The position numbers and the translations under genes were made by a program. A stretch of 64,000 nucleotides of DNA, taken from positions 496,001-560,000 of the forward strand of contig NC_089466.1 in assembly GCF_029203305.1 (NCBI RefSeq), written 5' to 3'. Of this stretch, positions 18,819 to 29,372 are shown piece by piece. This DNA is from Yamadazyma tenuis (Eukaryota; Ascomycota; Pichiomycetes; Serinales; Debaryomycetaceae). How positions within the stretch are numbered: position 1 is the first letter of the stretch; the number at the start of each line of letters is the position of its first letter. The notes beneath the pieces were generated by a model. The model made no database searches. It saw only the letters and a program-made list of their open reading frames with translations, and was not told the origin of the DNA.

Positions 18819-21482
18819 TTATGCTATGTAATGGTATAAGTTTCTATTATTGTCATCTCTCTTGAGATACTCTTTCTCAATAAGGTCTTCAAGATGCCTT
18901 TTAATTTGACTATTATTGGGTAAAAATCTGCCCTGTAATTGTCTGATAATTTCCGTAACAAGCTCATTGTGATAAATTGACTGTCTGGACTTCAAAATTC
19001 TAACCGTAGCAGCATTAATTTCATGCTTACGACCCTCAGCAATAGACAGCTCAATATCTTCTAGCTCCTCATCTCTACTTTTCCTCAATCTTCCATCTCC
19101 TCCCGCAGTATTCGTGGAAGAAGAAGCTGATACCGTTAAGACTTTGACTTTGGTGGAAGGCGACTTGAATTTTTCATTCAATTCAAAAATGTCGTTGTCA
19201 TTCACATCCTTGGACATGGGAGTCTTGGTCAATAACCTCAGTCTAGATGCAACTGCAATAGATTGAAGATGACGTTTTAATTCTACTTCAGGTATCCCAG
19301 TCAACTCTTCTATCTCTTTGTAGGTCAACTTCTTTTTGTCCTTAAAAGGATTGAAGTCCTCTGAGTTTACTTCTGAATCTGAATCCAAAGAATAACTGGG
19401 CCCAAATAGCAAGAGAACCACCCCTGCATATGTAGGTAAGTTAATTTCGAATGTTTTACTTGGATATGTAATTTTCAAGTCCATTGATCCAAACTTCGGG
19501 CACCAATAGAGAGATTTGTTGCTATTTTTTTTATCAATAGTCCAGAACAGTTCAAATCTTTGAATTGTGTGCTTGATACGACGGGGCCAAATGAAAGTTG
19601 TACTAGAATCGGGATTCATTTGTTTTCCAGATAACTTTTTATAGTCTTTTGTCATTGAATTTGGCCAGTATGAAATATTGCAAATTTTTAAATCCATGTC
19701 TATTATGGACTTATCCTTATTTTCAACCAAAAAGTTTTTCCACTCCGAAGTGACACCTCTTGACAGTTTTATGTCCATGTTCATTTTGATGATAGTATCT
19801 AGCGAGGTCGTTCCCAACTCTTCGCTTAATTTGGAAATAACAAAATCTTCTATATCAATACCAGTGCTTCCATCTTGATTGAATCCCTTAGCATTCAAAA
19901 ACCTTTTCGCAAAGTGATTCTTGTAGTATGCTTCAAAAGTATCCTTATCAACAATGAACCTCAAAAATTGTAAGGACTTGTTGATGAATTCATCAATGGA
20001 GCTGAAAGAGGCATCATTGGATGTGATACCCTTGTCTCTGGAGCCAGCGATTGAATTAGGTTTGAGGTACTGCTTGATATGGTTATCCATACACACAGAC
20101 AACAACTCAGACGGGTTAACGATTAATAAACTGAAATCATTATTATTCTTCTTGCTTTTAGCATTCAAGTTAATAAATTCCTGAATAGCAGAAATGATAC
20201 ATTGTTCCATTGAATAGTCATGATCAAATGCATCCTTGACAATTTTAGAAAACTGAGCTTTATATAGCAAAATTGAGCCTATCCATTTATTGGCGAACGC
20301 AGGTGAGTTGGGGCTTATCGGCTTTTTACGTTCACCAAGTTCACCTGAGTTCAATAAGTTTTTGATCAATGAAGGAAATTGTTTTCCTTCTTTGATGATG
20401 ATATCTTTCAATCTCACTTTTAATAACTCACAGCTGCTGTCTATTCTGCTGTTAAAGCTGTACAAGATCTTTAGATAATTGAGCAGGTCATTGTCGATGG
20501 GAATTCCAGAGTCAGTTGGTTCCCCCAAAATGATGTTATCTTTTATAGGTTGTATCCATGATTGTAAGCTGTCACTGGGAAAATTTATTATATTGTCCAA
20601 CTGAGATTTGATCAATGTGTTGTTCATCAAATCAATAAGTTTGGGAACAGTCGATTCAGGTAAGTATAGATCAATACGATCTATTTCATCACTAAGAAAT
20701 TGATTTGTTTCTATCAAGTACTTCAAGCCGCTTCCATAGTTTAAGAACTTCTCTATCAAGTTGTTGAAATAGTCATTGGAGGTTGACAAGAAAACTGGTT
20801 CAAAGTACTTTTGGTAGTAATTTTCGAAAACACTCAAATCGTTTTGGGTATTGTCTTCATGAAGGAGCTCGAACATGCCAATGATATTGGTAATATACAT
20901 CTTAGTAGATATGATTTCACCATTTCTATTTTTCTGGATTTCATTGATTAGAATATTGATGATTCTAGTGCCAACCTCATTATCATTGTACTTGATTATG
21001 CAGTCCTTGTAAAGCTTTATACCCAAGTCATATATCAACAATCGGTTCTGCTCTTTGATATAGACTCTATTGAGGTACATCAACACGTCGCTTATGAATT
21101 TCATCGCCTGTAAATGCTCGTTCCACTCAGATAAAACGTTCTTAATGAATTCCTCGTCAACATTCACAAAAGACGCAGAAGAGGACTGACTAAATATTGA
21201 CAATAGCTTGGTTCTTCGTCTCAATAGATGAGTTTCGATTAATTCTTCAACATTCTCATAGAGTCTATTCCCGAATTTGTGTAAGACTAGTGTATAAGCC
21301 TTACGATATAACTGCTCATATGACAAATTGGAAACATTTTTGTTTTGGATTTGGACTATAGCACTTGAAAGAACATCCCAAGATTTGTTAAAGTCAAACG
21401 CCTGCGTATTTGTTAAAGATGAATTCGTGATTGATTTTCTTGGAGGTTTGATTTTGGATGTTCTACTTCCCGGGGGTAACAT
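18819..21482 (-). CDS. CUL3: Cullin, Cul3 type
   Basis: Cullins scaffold RING E3 ubiquitin ligases. This 887-residue protein has N-terminal cullin repeats, with SWDVLSSAI and LSYEQLYRKAYTLVLHKFG near residues 33-70 in the Cul3 style. The cullin homology core carries FEAYYKNHFAKRFLN. The C-terminal neddylation winged helix reads ATVRILKSRQSIYHNEL, with the acceptor Lys near residue 831, and the protein ends LYHYIA as cullins do. The N-terminal match favours Cul3 over Cdc53 or Rtt101. I start at ATG 21482; the frame opens three codons earlier at TTG. An Asn/Asp/Ser-rich insertion interrupts the core region (about 690-720 and 790-805). It is divergent from LEU1. Confidence 0.92.
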   Translation of the reverse strand: MLPPGSRTSKIKPPRKSITNSSLTNTQAFDFNKSWDVLSSAIVQIQNKNVSNLSYEQLYRKAYTLVLHKFGNRLYENVEELIETHLLRRRTKLLSIFSQSSSASFVNVDEEFIKNVLSEWNEHLQAMKFISDVLMYLNRVYIKEQNRLLIYDLGIKLYKDCIIKYNDNEVGTRIINILINEIQKNRNGEIISTKMYITNIIGMFELLHEDNTQNDLSVFENYYQKYFEPVFLSTSNDYFNNLIEKFLNYGSGLKYLIETNQFLSDEIDRIDLYLPESTVPKLIDLMNNTLIKSQLDNIINFPSDSLQSWIQPIKDNIILGEPTDSGIPIDNDLLNYLKILYSFNSRIDSSCELLKVRLKDIIIKEGKQFPSLIKNLLNSGELGERKKPISPNSPAFANKWIGSILLYKAQFSKIVKDAFDHDYSMEQCIISAIQEFINLNAKSKKNNNDFSLLIVNPSELLSVCMDNHIKQYLKPNSIAGSRDKGITSNDASFSSIDEFINKSLQFLRFIVDKDTFEAYYKNHFAKRFLNAKGFNQDGSTGIDIEDFVISKLSEELGTTSLDTIIKMNMDIKLSRGVTSEWKNFLVENKDKSIIDMDLKICNISYWPNSMTKDYKKLSGKQMNPDSSTTFIWPRRIKHTIQRFELFWTIDKKNSNKSLYWCPKFGSMDLKITYPSKTFEINLPTYAGVVLLLFGPSYSLDSDSEVNSEDFNPFKDKKKLTYKEIEELTGIPEVELKRHLQSIAVASRLRLLTKTPMSKDVNDNDIFELNEKFKSPSTKVKVLTVSASSSTNTAGGDGRLRKSRDEELEDIELSIAEGRKHEINAATVRILKSRQSIYHNELVTEIIRQLQGRFLPNNSQIKRHLEDLIEKEYLKRDDNNRNLYHYIA

Positions 21483-21720
21483 ATTTATCAAGCTTTGGAC
21501 AGCACATATACGGTGAGGAGGAAATCACTTAATTGGTGTTAAGTAACCAAATCAAGAAGTTAGAGGGAGAGAAATCGCGAAGCAGAACATGAGAACATGT
21601 GCCTATAACCACGTGATAAATAACAGGCTCACAAGTCGTGTTTAGTGTCAATTTAGTGGGTTACAAATTTATCATTGCTCATTGGTTGTTCCGCTGCTCC
21701 GCAAACCTCAGGCAAAGTGG

Positions 21721-21730
21721 CCGGTACCGG
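21721..21730. promoter_or_regulatory. Leu3 binding site (UAS-LEU)
   Basis: CCGGTACCGG matches the everted Leu3 consensus CCGGNNCCGG exactly. It lies about 130 bp upstream of LEU1 ATG 21859 and about 50 bp upstream of the TATA box. Leu3 is known to activate LEU1 in response to alpha-isopropylmalate. Confidence 0.85.
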
Positions 21731-21777
21731 CACCCTCACCGGTGAATCATAATCATTTAAAAATGATGAAAAAGTCC

Positions 21778-21784
21778 TATAAAA
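21778..21784 (+). promoter_or_regulatory. TATA box of LEU1
   Basis: TATAAAA lies 75 bp upstream of ATG 21859 and downstream of the Leu3 site, in the usual yeast order. Confidence 0.65.
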
Positions 21785-21858
21785 CCAAACGGCACCCCGA
21801 CTTGTGCATATTTTAATATTAGTCAAAGCAAATCAACTTTTTGATACGATCTTTCAGC

Positions 21859-24201
21859 ATGACTAACTCAGCAAAGACTTTATATGATAAGGTGTTTGAA
21901 AACCATATAGTTCACAAAGATGAATCTGGTTCTTACTTACTTTACATTGACAGACATTTAGTCCATGAGGTTACTTCTCCTCAAGCATTTGAAGGTTTAA
22001 AAAATGCTGGTAGATCTGTCAGACGAGTGGACTGTACTTTAGCTACGGTGGATCACAATATTCCTACCACTCCAAGAACCAACTTTAAGGATGTTGAAAC
22101 CTTTATTGAACAAGAGGATTCTAAATTGCAAGTACAAACCTTAGAACAGAACGTCAAAGATTTTGGTGTCACCTATTTCGGAATGTCTGATTCCAGACAA
22201 GGTATAGTTCACATTGTCGGACCTGAGCAAGGATTTACCTTACCAGGTACAACAGTTGTTTGTGGTGATTCTCACACATCCACCCACGGAGCTTTTGGAT
22301 CCTTAGCCTTTGGTATTGGTACTTCTGAAGTTGAACATGTTTTGGCTACGCAGACTATCATTCAAGCCAAATCCAAAAACATGAGAATCTTTATTGATGG
22401 TGATTTATCTAAAGGCATTACTTCTAAAGATTTAATTTTACATGTAATTGGTGTTATTGGTACTGCTGGTGGTACTGGAAGTGTGATTGAATTTGCTGGT
22501 TTGGCTATTGAAAATTTATCTATGGAAGCTAGAATGTCTATTTGTAACATGGCTATTGAAGCTGGTGCCAGAGCGGGTATGATCAAACCTGATGAAACAA
22601 CCTTCGAGTACATCAAGGGTAGACCTTTAGCTCCAAAAGGTGAACAATGGGATAAAGCCGTTAAGTATTGGAAAACTTTACACTCTGATGATGGTGCTCA
22701 TTTTGATGATGATATCCACATCAAGTCTACTGATATTGTGCCTACGATAACGTGGGGTAACTCGCCTCAAGATGCATTACCCATCACTGCCTCTGTTCCA
22801 GATCCTACCAAAGTATCTGACCCAATTGTGAAATCGGGTATGGAAAGAGCCTTGAAATATCAAGGTTTGATCCCTAATACTCCTTTGAAAGATATCCCTA
22901 TCGACAAGGCTTTTATTGGCTCTTGTACTAATTCAAGAATTGAAGATTTAAGAGCAGCAGCTAAAGTTGCAAAGGGCCACAAGAAGGCTGATAATGTTAA
23001 AGAAGTCTTAGTCGTTCCCGGTTCTGGTTTGATCAAAGCGCAAGCTGAACGGGAAGGTTTGGACAAGATCTTCGAAAAAGCCGGATTTAAATGGAGGGAA
23101 GCTGGTTGTTCGATGTGCTTAGGTATGAATCCAGATATTTTGGACCCAGAAGAAAGATGTGCATCCACTTCTAACAGAAACTTCGAAGGTCGTCAAGGTG
23201 CAAGATCCAGAACTCATTTAATGTCTCCCGCCATGGCTGCCGCAGCTGCCATAAAAGGACATTTCACCGATATCCGTGAATTTGATTATGTGGATGTTGA
23301 TGAGCCAGTTATGACCATTGGTGAAAACGAAGACAAGGAATTACAAGCTGCTGTATACGAGCATGAAAAAGAGCAACTCAACAATGATTCTGAATCAGTT
23401 GAAGAACAACTTTACGATATTCCAAAGGAACCTGAAGCAAAGAAGCATAAACCCGTCGCCGAAGAGAATCCAGATGGTGCAAACACTTCAAATGTTGAAG
23501 CCATGAGTAAGTTCACTACTTTAACTGGTATCACTGCTCCTTTAGACAAGGCCAATGTCGATACTGATGCTATCATTCCCAAACAATTCTTAAAGACCAT
23601 CAAGCGTACTGGTTTAAAGAATGGTTTGTTTTATGAATCGAGATTTGTGAAAGACGAACACGGAAAAGATGTTGAAACCGATTTTGTCTTGAACGTCGAT
23701 CCATATCGTGAAGCTGACATCTTGTTAGTCACTGGTGACAATTTTGGATGTGGGTCCTCTAGAGAACATGCTCCATGGGCTTTAAAAGACTTTGGAATTA
23801 AGTGTATGATTGCTCCTTCTTTTGGTGATATTTTTTACAACAACTCTTGTAAGAATGGATTACTACCTATCAGAATTCCACAAGAGGATATCTTATCTAA
23901 ATTGCACCCATTAGCTAAAGCGGGTAAGAAGTTGACAGTTGATTTGCCAAAGCAGCAAATAAGAAATGGAGAAACTGATGAGGTTTTAATTGAACATTTT
24001 GAGATTGAAGAATTCAGAAAGCATTGTTTGGTCAACGGGTTAGATGATATTGGATTGACCATGCAAAAAGAAGAATATATCCAAAAGTATGAAGAGCTCA
24101 GAAGAGACATTTATTCGTTCTTGGAGGGTGGATCCAAACTTATCAAGCCTATCAAGGGAACTAAGAAATCCAAGTTTGGAGTCAAAGCTCAAGAATGGTA
24201 G
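21859..24201 (+). CDS. LEU1: 3-isopropylmalate dehydratase (isopropylmalate isomerase)
   Basis: Leu1 converts 2-isopropylmalate to 3-isopropylmalate in cytosolic leucine synthesis. The 780-residue protein is a fused aconitase-family enzyme. The 4Fe-4S cysteines are visible at C356 (GSCTNSR), C417 and C420 ([11 protein letters not shown]). The charged linker (about 490-545) leads into the swivelling LeuD-like domain, with [17 protein letters not shown] and [13 protein letters not shown]. Length equals S. cerevisiae Leu1 (779). The real start is ATG 21859; the open frame extends to a TTG 18 bases upstream. Codon use is strongly biased (TTA/TTG, few rare codons, no in-frame CTG that I saw), as expected of a highly expressed gene. 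Confidence 0.98.
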   Translation: MTNSAKTLYDKVFENHIVHKDESGSYLLYIDRHLVHEVTSPQAFEGLKNAGRSVRRVDCTLATVDHNIPTTPRTNFKDVETFIEQEDSKLQVQTLEQNVKDFGVTYFGMSDSRQGIVHIVGPEQGFTLPGTTVVCGDSHTSTHGAFGSLAFGIGTSEVEHVLATQTIIQAKSKNMRIFIDGDLSKGITSKDLILHVIGVIGTAGGTGSVIEFAGLAIENLSMEARMSICNMAIEAGARAGMIKPDETTFEYIKGRPLAPKGEQWDKAVKYWKTLHSDDGAHFDDDIHIKSTDIVPTITWGNSPQDALPITASVPDPTKVSDPIVKSGMERALKYQGLIPNTPLKDIPIDKAFIGSCTNSRIEDLRAAAKVAKGHKKADNVKEVLVVPGSGLIKAQAEREGLDKIFEKAGFKWREAGCSMCLGMNPDILDPEERCASTSNRNFEGRQGARSRTHLMSPAMAAAAAIKGHFTDIREFDYVDVDEPVMTIGENEDKELQAAVYEHEKEQLNNDSESVEEQLYDIPKEPEAKKHKPVAEENPDGANTSNVEAMSKFTTLTGITAPLDKANVDTDAIIPKQFLKTIKRTGLKNGLFYESRFVKDEHGKDVETDFVLNVDPYREADILLVTGDNFGCGSSREHAPWALKDFGIKCMIAPSFGDIFYNNSCKNGLLPIRIPQEDILSKLHPLAKAGKKLTVDLPKQQIRNGETDEVLIEHFEIEEFRKHCLVNGLDDIGLTMQKEEYIQKYEELRRDIYSFLEGGSKLIKPIKGTKKSKFGVKAQEW

Positions 24202-24582
24202 TCTGTTATTAGCTATTTACTATATGATAACCTGTGTAATATATTTATATTTATATTAGTCAATTATTCATCTGTAGACAAGACACAAGATACGAGCCGA
24301 AATAAGAAACTTTAGCATGACGTATCATACGCGGAGATGAATGAGAGGAAGACGAGTTATCTTAGGGTATGAGAATAAGTGTTGCCATTGATTTGAAGGC
24401 GAGATACTGTTCTTTGCAAAAGGGTAGAAAGTACAAAAGTATGAGCAGAGTAAACCAATCTCTACCACGATTGGTACAACTCATAGTTCCGAATTGACCA
24501 GTTTACCAATAGTATGGTTACATGATTGAGTTTTTCTAAAATTATTCTACCTGTAATATCTTTTAGATATATTTTTAGGTAA
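24202..24582. other. Convergent 3' intergenic region LEU1 / hydroxyacid dehydrogenase
   Basis: 381 bp between convergent stop codons. AT-rich sequence just after the LEU1 stop probably carries 3'-end formation signals. No gene or repeat is visible. Confidence 0.5.
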
Positions 24583-25635
24583 CTATTCAAACAACTGTTT
24601 ATTAACAGCAGTCTTAGGCTTACCATCCCCATAGAAGTAATCCATCATATTTTGGACACAATTTCTTTCAAATTTTTTCCAAGAAGCTCTACTGACAGCA
24701 CCCCAGTGCGGCAAGAGAGTAATTCTCCAATCACTCAATAACTTCTCATGTATCTTGGGTTCAAATTCATGAACATCAAATCCACCACCGACAAGTTGGC
24801 CCCTTTCTAAAGCATCTATTATGGCTTCTTCTTGAACAATTGGACCTCTAGCTATGTTGACAATTCTCACTTGTATCTTCATTCTTTTGAAAGTATCAAA
24901 GCTGATCATGTGTTTTGTCTTTTCAGTGTAAGGGCACATCACAAGAATACAATCAGTGTGTGCCAAAAATTCATCAAAATCAGGGTAGAATACCATAGAA
25001 TCTTCAGGAAATTCGGCTTCAAGTTCTCTTCTTTGAGTTCGGTTGTGATAAATTGTCTTCATTCCAAATGACTGACATGATTTGGCTACCAACTTACCGA
25101 TGTCACCCAACCCTATGATTCCCAAAGTATGACCTTCAGGATCATCAGCCAACGTTGAAAAGTCCATGGAAGCATAATAATTTCTAGTTCTAACACAATT
25201 TTCAGCAAAAGAGGCATATCTAAAGGAGTTCAAAACCAATAGAGTACCGACATCGGCCGTAGCCCTGGAACAACAATCGGGTGAGTTGCAAAATATTATG
25301 TTTCTTGAAGACAAATAGTCAATGTCTACAATATCATAACCATGTCCCGACTGAACACATAACTTAACAGATTTGGGTAATAATCGTACAGGCTCACCAC
25401 GGAGAATGTAATGTTCAAGGTAAGGAGAACCTTTAAGCCAGGTAGGGCGAAATACAGCATCTATGAAACCAATTTTGCCGTGATCTGGTTTTTTGAGCTC
25501 ATTCATATAATCTTCAATGGTATCGAAGTCGTACACCACTATCTCAAAGTTTTCATAGACAGTTTTCCATGCTTGGTCATCATGTACTTCTTGGTCACAA
25601 GGAACGTAAAGAATTCTGGGCTTTTTGATAGTCAT
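24583..25635 (-). CDS. D-isomer 2-hydroxyacid dehydrogenase (glyoxylate/hydroxypyruvate reductase-like)
   Basis: This NAD(P)-dependent oxidoreductase of the D-2-hydroxyacid family interconverts a 2-keto acid and a D-2-hydroxy acid; substrate unknown. The 350-residue protein shows the nucleotide motif GLGDIG at about residues 174-179, then the catalytic set: Arg in NIARGPIVQEE (about 261), Glu in the DVHEFEP block (about 290), and His in LLPHWGA (about 310). The N-terminal half carries the family segment SGHGYDIVDIDYLSSRNI. Family precedents include S. cerevisiae Gor1 and related reductases, but the PHWG motif and an N-terminal region unlike Gor1 make me avoid a symbol. A cluster of GATAA cores lies about 270-310 bp upstream. 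Confidence 0.88.
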   Translation of the reverse strand: MTIKKPRILYVPCDQEVHDDQAWKTVYENFEIVVYDFDTIEDYMNELKKPDHGKIGFIDAVFRPTWLKGSPYLEHYILRGEPVRLLPKSVKLCVQSGHGYDIVDIDYLSSRNIIFCNSPDCCSRATADVGTLLVLNSFRYASFAENCVRTRNYYASMDFSTLADDPEGHTLGIIGLGDIGKLVAKSCQSFGMKTIYHNRTQRRELEAEFPEDSMVFYPDFDEFLAHTDCILVMCPYTEKTKHMISFDTFKRMKIQVRIVNIARGPIVQEEAIIDALERGQLVGGGFDVHEFEPKIHEKLLSDWRITLLPHWGAVSRASWKKFERNCVQNMMDYFYGDGKPKTAVNKQLFE

Positions 25636-25904
25636 AACTGGAATTTTTGTTAGTCAGACCACTACGCACCTATATTCTTCGGAAAAAATGAGACAAGGCC
25701 ATCGGCATTAAGCCCGCGAACACTTTTAGAATACTCAGAAGAACCTCTTGCCATTAGGCAGCTCACCAGAGTCACGTGCTAACAATCGTGTTGACATCAG
25801 GACTGCTCCATTCATAACCAACGTTTTGTAGAATCGAAGGGGTCTCAAACTGTTCTTTATTTCGACACCCTCTAGCACCCACACACAAACTTAACTGCAC
25901 CTCG

Positions 25905-25945
25905 GATAACTACAGATAATATGCCTATCTCTATTTGGTCGATAA
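25905..25945 (+). promoter_or_regulatory. Cluster of three GATAA cores
   Basis: GATAA occurs at 25905, 25915 and 25941, all on the plus strand. Fungal GATA factors (Gln3/Gat1 type) bind paired GATAA sites in nitrogen-regulated promoters. The short motif makes chance occurrence quite possible in AT-rich DNA. Confidence 0.3.
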
Positions 25946-26922
25946 TATATGATGAATCCCAGTTTCCATTTTTATAGTTACCGGAATTCACACTGGTACG
26001 GAGATTACCTAGAGGCATATGGGTCAGAACTTATACATGTGTTGGATTTAGAATAGGCATACGGAATCGCAGCCCAATACACTTACTGATAAACCTGGAC
26101 TTACTTGGACCTATAAACTTGTCTTAGGTATACAATTAGGTTCCCAGAAAGGAAGAAGACGAATATCCAAATCATCAGCCTGTTTAACCAATATCTGAGG
26201 AAGATGTTGCTTCCTAAAGTCTATTGAAAACTTAAAAAGAATCTTTTTGTTCATGTATACCGTACAATGAAGTTCAATCGCCAAGATATGATGTGAATTT
26301 GTAAACAAACAAGTAGGCAATAGGTCAAATGAGAGGACTTTGTTTTTTTTTCTGGTGGAGTGGCTTCCAGAAGCGTCAATGCCTACCTGTAATGCTTGTT
26401 AGCTTAGAGGAGAGCTAAAGCACCATTTGAAACTACTCTTAGAAGCGTAAAAGGTATAGAAGCACGAAGATCAGGGAAAGAAATCTTAGATTAATTGGTA
26501 CTGGTATGGTGATGAGGGGATCACTTTTGCAGCCAACGTGCGGAATTAGTGTCATCAACAACGATCGTCTTGAGTGCTCAGCCCCGATGGTGATTGAGAT
26601 AATTATCTGCAGTATAATTTCAGCGATGAAATACAATATACTCTATTAACCTATGTAAATAGGACCCGTCAGTGGTATGATGAGAATCAAGTCAACATTA
26701 GGCAGGGGGGTGGCCGAGTAGGTTTCTTTTTCACTTGAGGAGAATTTATGCCTACTCACCTTTTGGAAAAGATAGAACGTGAAGGCTTTGGACCGCGATA
26801 AAGGTCAGGTGAGGGTAAAAAAACTAGTAAATTACAATAAGATGTTTTGAGTCTTGTTAAAGCATTAAGATTTTGAGTTTATTACCTTATCAATGTCCAT
26901 TCAAATCGGCTTGTTATAGATC

Positions 26923-26956
26923 CACGAACGTTGAGCACGAACGTTGAGCACGAGCG
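26923..26956. repeat. 13-bp tandem repeat upstream of the Zn2Cys6 regulator
   Basis: The unit CACGAACGTTGAG occurs twice in perfect tandem (26923-26935, 26936-26948), followed by a partial third copy with one change (CACGAGCG). Each full unit contains the palindrome AACGTT. It sits about 100-130 bp upstream of ATG 27054, where an operator would be expected. Binding by any factor is inference. Confidence 0.6.
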
Positions 26957-27053
26957 CATCAAAAGTTGCAAATTTGTTCGCACACATTTGCGTTCTCAAA
27001 ATTTCTAGGCCCGTTACCTTTATTCCTGAACCGGCTTTACAAAAAAACTCATT

Positions 27054-29101
27054 ATGAACGGTCTTGATGTACAGCCAGTAAGCGTAAAGGTTATGGGTAG
27101 AGCTCAAATGGCATGTTTGAGATGCCGTTCCCAAAAAATGAAATGCACCAAAGGTATGTAATTTGATTTAGTCTTCATCATTTCATCACAAGGTGTGACA
27201 TGTCCGTACTAACATTGATTCTTTAAGAACAACCTACTTGTAAAAGTTGTATTGCTGCTGATAAGGAATGTCGCTATCCAGTGAGAGAGAGGAAGTTGGT
27301 ATTTCTAGATTCCCAGTTCCAGAAAATCATATCTCGAGTGAAATATTTGGAAAACGAACTCCGTGTGGCTAAGCTGCTTCTGGGGAAAGGTCTAAAAACT
27401 CCAAGTGATGATGAAATCTCTGGAGAAGTGGAAGAATATATTGAACCCTTTGAGACCGACACACCTGATGTTGAATATTTTGGAACAGCTACCTGCCAAG
27501 TGTTTGACAGCTCGCTCAACCTGTTCTTATTCAAATTCACTCAACAAACCCCAGATGAGCCTTTGGCGCAGCCATCAAGTCGATTTTATTTGGAAGATCC
27601 TTCGTTTCTGAAGCCATTTTCAGGACTTATGATGCTCCCAGACAAAGAATATGCTGTATTCTTGGTTCAGAAAGTTCTTGATTTCTTGGGGCATGAGTAC
27701 TTCCTTATTGATGCTGATGAGTTTTTTGCTAAACTCAATGATGCTTATGAATCCCTTTCTAACCCAAGTTCTGGCTGGCTCTGCTACTTGCTAGCTACAT
27801 TAGCAGTAGGAGAACAATATCTCAATGAGTCATCAGATGAAAAACCCCCGGGCATGCGATTCTTTGCCCCTGCAATGGACTTGTTCAAGAATTTTTATGA
27901 AAACCCTTCTCTAGAATTGGTCCAAACTTTATTGTTACTAGCTTTCTACCAACAGGGGTTAAACAGAAGCTATGGAGCCTTTACGTTTTATGGAATGGCC
28001 ACCAGAACGTCATTGATGATGGGATTACATAAGGCTCGTGTGCACCCGAACAAATCTCCTGTCATTGAAGAGAAGCGTAAGCGAGTATGGTGGACATGCA
28101 TTATTATGGACAGTATTTGGTCAGCAAAATTGGGCCAGCCTATACATATAATGCCCAAGGACATCGATGTGGATCTTCCAGATGTTGGGGCTGTTGACCT
28201 TCACGATGGCTTTGATAACGAACTACTTGCCTGTAATACAAAACTTGTGTTTATTTTGGGTAAGATAATGAGAGGAGTTTACAGAAATACTCCCAATCGA
28301 CGTATCAATTTGAAGAGCATCATTGAATGTCTTGAGGAGTTAGATGCTCTTCAGCGAACGCTTCCCAGCAGAATACGAGAGACGCTATTTAAAGGTAAAA
28401 GTCGGTCAGTTGCTAACTTATATCTTCGACTCAACCAAGCAGTCATAATAACTACAAGACCGTTAGTTTTGTCTATCTTCAAAGGAATTTACGAAGACAA
28501 TGCTATCACCAGACGAGTTGTACAAAAATGCACAGTTGCTGCAAAGACTTCCATTGACATTTTATCCAACCTTAAAAACATAGGATGGGTTTCAACATTC
28601 GGCTTTTGGGATGCCCAATACTTGTTTTCGTCCCTCTTGATTTTGATCATGAGCAGTTTATCAGGTCACCAGTTTTCTCAAATAGAGACTGGGCGGAGGA
28701 TAAATGACTACATGAAAGATGCTGGAAACTTCACTGCCATTGAGAATGATTATCGACTCAAAGAATTAGATCAATTACTTGATAAGATTGACCAGAAACG
28801 CTCGGTTAAATCTACCCTTAGTGAAGATTTCGAAGCCGATAAGACTCCGATTGGGGCCCTCATCAGCGAAATATCGGAAAATTTCAAGGATAATACAGGT
28901 ATTACTAAGGATCAACCGCATAGTGCTAAAGACTCATACGACCATCTCAGTAGTTCAGCACTAGAGACAATTTCTCTCACTGAAGATGGTCCAGGACCCC
29001 AAACAAATTTGTTCAAAGAAGAACTTTCACCGAAGGCGTGGAATTCACTTGTTTCGAACCTTCAATTTTGGGACTCCTCAGCATTTGGGGATTATCCCTA
29101 A
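27054..29101 (+). CDS. Zn2Cys6 fungal transcription factor, one intron
   Basis: Spliced gene: exon 1 is 27054-27153, the intron is 27154-27227 (GTATGT donor, TACTAAC at 27207-27213, AAG acceptor), and exon 2 is 27228-29101. The join splits a Glu codon and gives 657 residues. The intron sits inside the zinc cluster: exon 1 supplies CLRCRSQKMKC and exon 2 supplies CKSCIAADKEC, together a perfect C-x2-C-x6-C-x6-C-x2-C-x6-C. A coiled-coil linker follows (SQFQKIISRVKYLENELRVAK). The fungal-specific regulatory domain (about 190-420) contains RTSLMMGLH, KRKRVWWTC and LGQPIHIMPKDID. It lies 271 bp upstream of a co-oriented NCS1 permease, which suggests but does not show local control. Target unknown. 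Confidence 0.92.
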
Positions 29102-29372
29102 TAATATCAGTAGCTAGACAAATTGATAATCAAATACAAATAGACAAGGCTAGCAAGGCTAGTAGCAGATTACTCTCATCGCACGCAGGGTTTGTATATT
29201 TCAAATTCCCATCAGGTGAGGACACATCTTCCATTGTTCATAAGAAGAGGTTCTTTTTGTTATCGTCTAAAGCCGGTCCTTAGTGGTGACTTTGTTTCGA
29301 GCGTGGTTAAACGTTACCAGCCTTGTTAATTAACTTTATCAGGTTCCGGGTTCAATTAAGTTTGAACCTAAA

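Larger units (their letters stand above)
21483..21858. promoter_or_regulatory. Divergent promoter CUL3 / LEU1
   Basis: 376 bp. It contains a CACGTG E-box (21610-21615, Cbf1-type), a perfect Leu3 site (21721-21730) and a TATAAAA box (21778-21784). The last two point to LEU1. A further ACCGGT half-like element lies at about 21739. Confidence 0.7.
25636..27053. promoter_or_regulatory. Large divergent intergenic region, hydroxyacid dehydrogenase / Zn2Cys6 regulator
   Basis: 1418 bp, the largest gap right of the centromere-like region. Contents I can support: a CACGTG E-box at 25773-25778, three GATAA cores at 25905-25945, and a 13-bp tandem repeat at 26923-26956. No ORF or RNA gene is convincing. 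Long promoters are common upstream of Zn2Cys6 regulators. Confidence 0.5.

Noticed and set aside
12206..21482. Mms22 and its partner cullin Rtt101 as a functional gene pair
   Set aside because: The cullin two genes away matches Cul3 in its N-terminal region, not Rtt101, so the proximity is probably chance.
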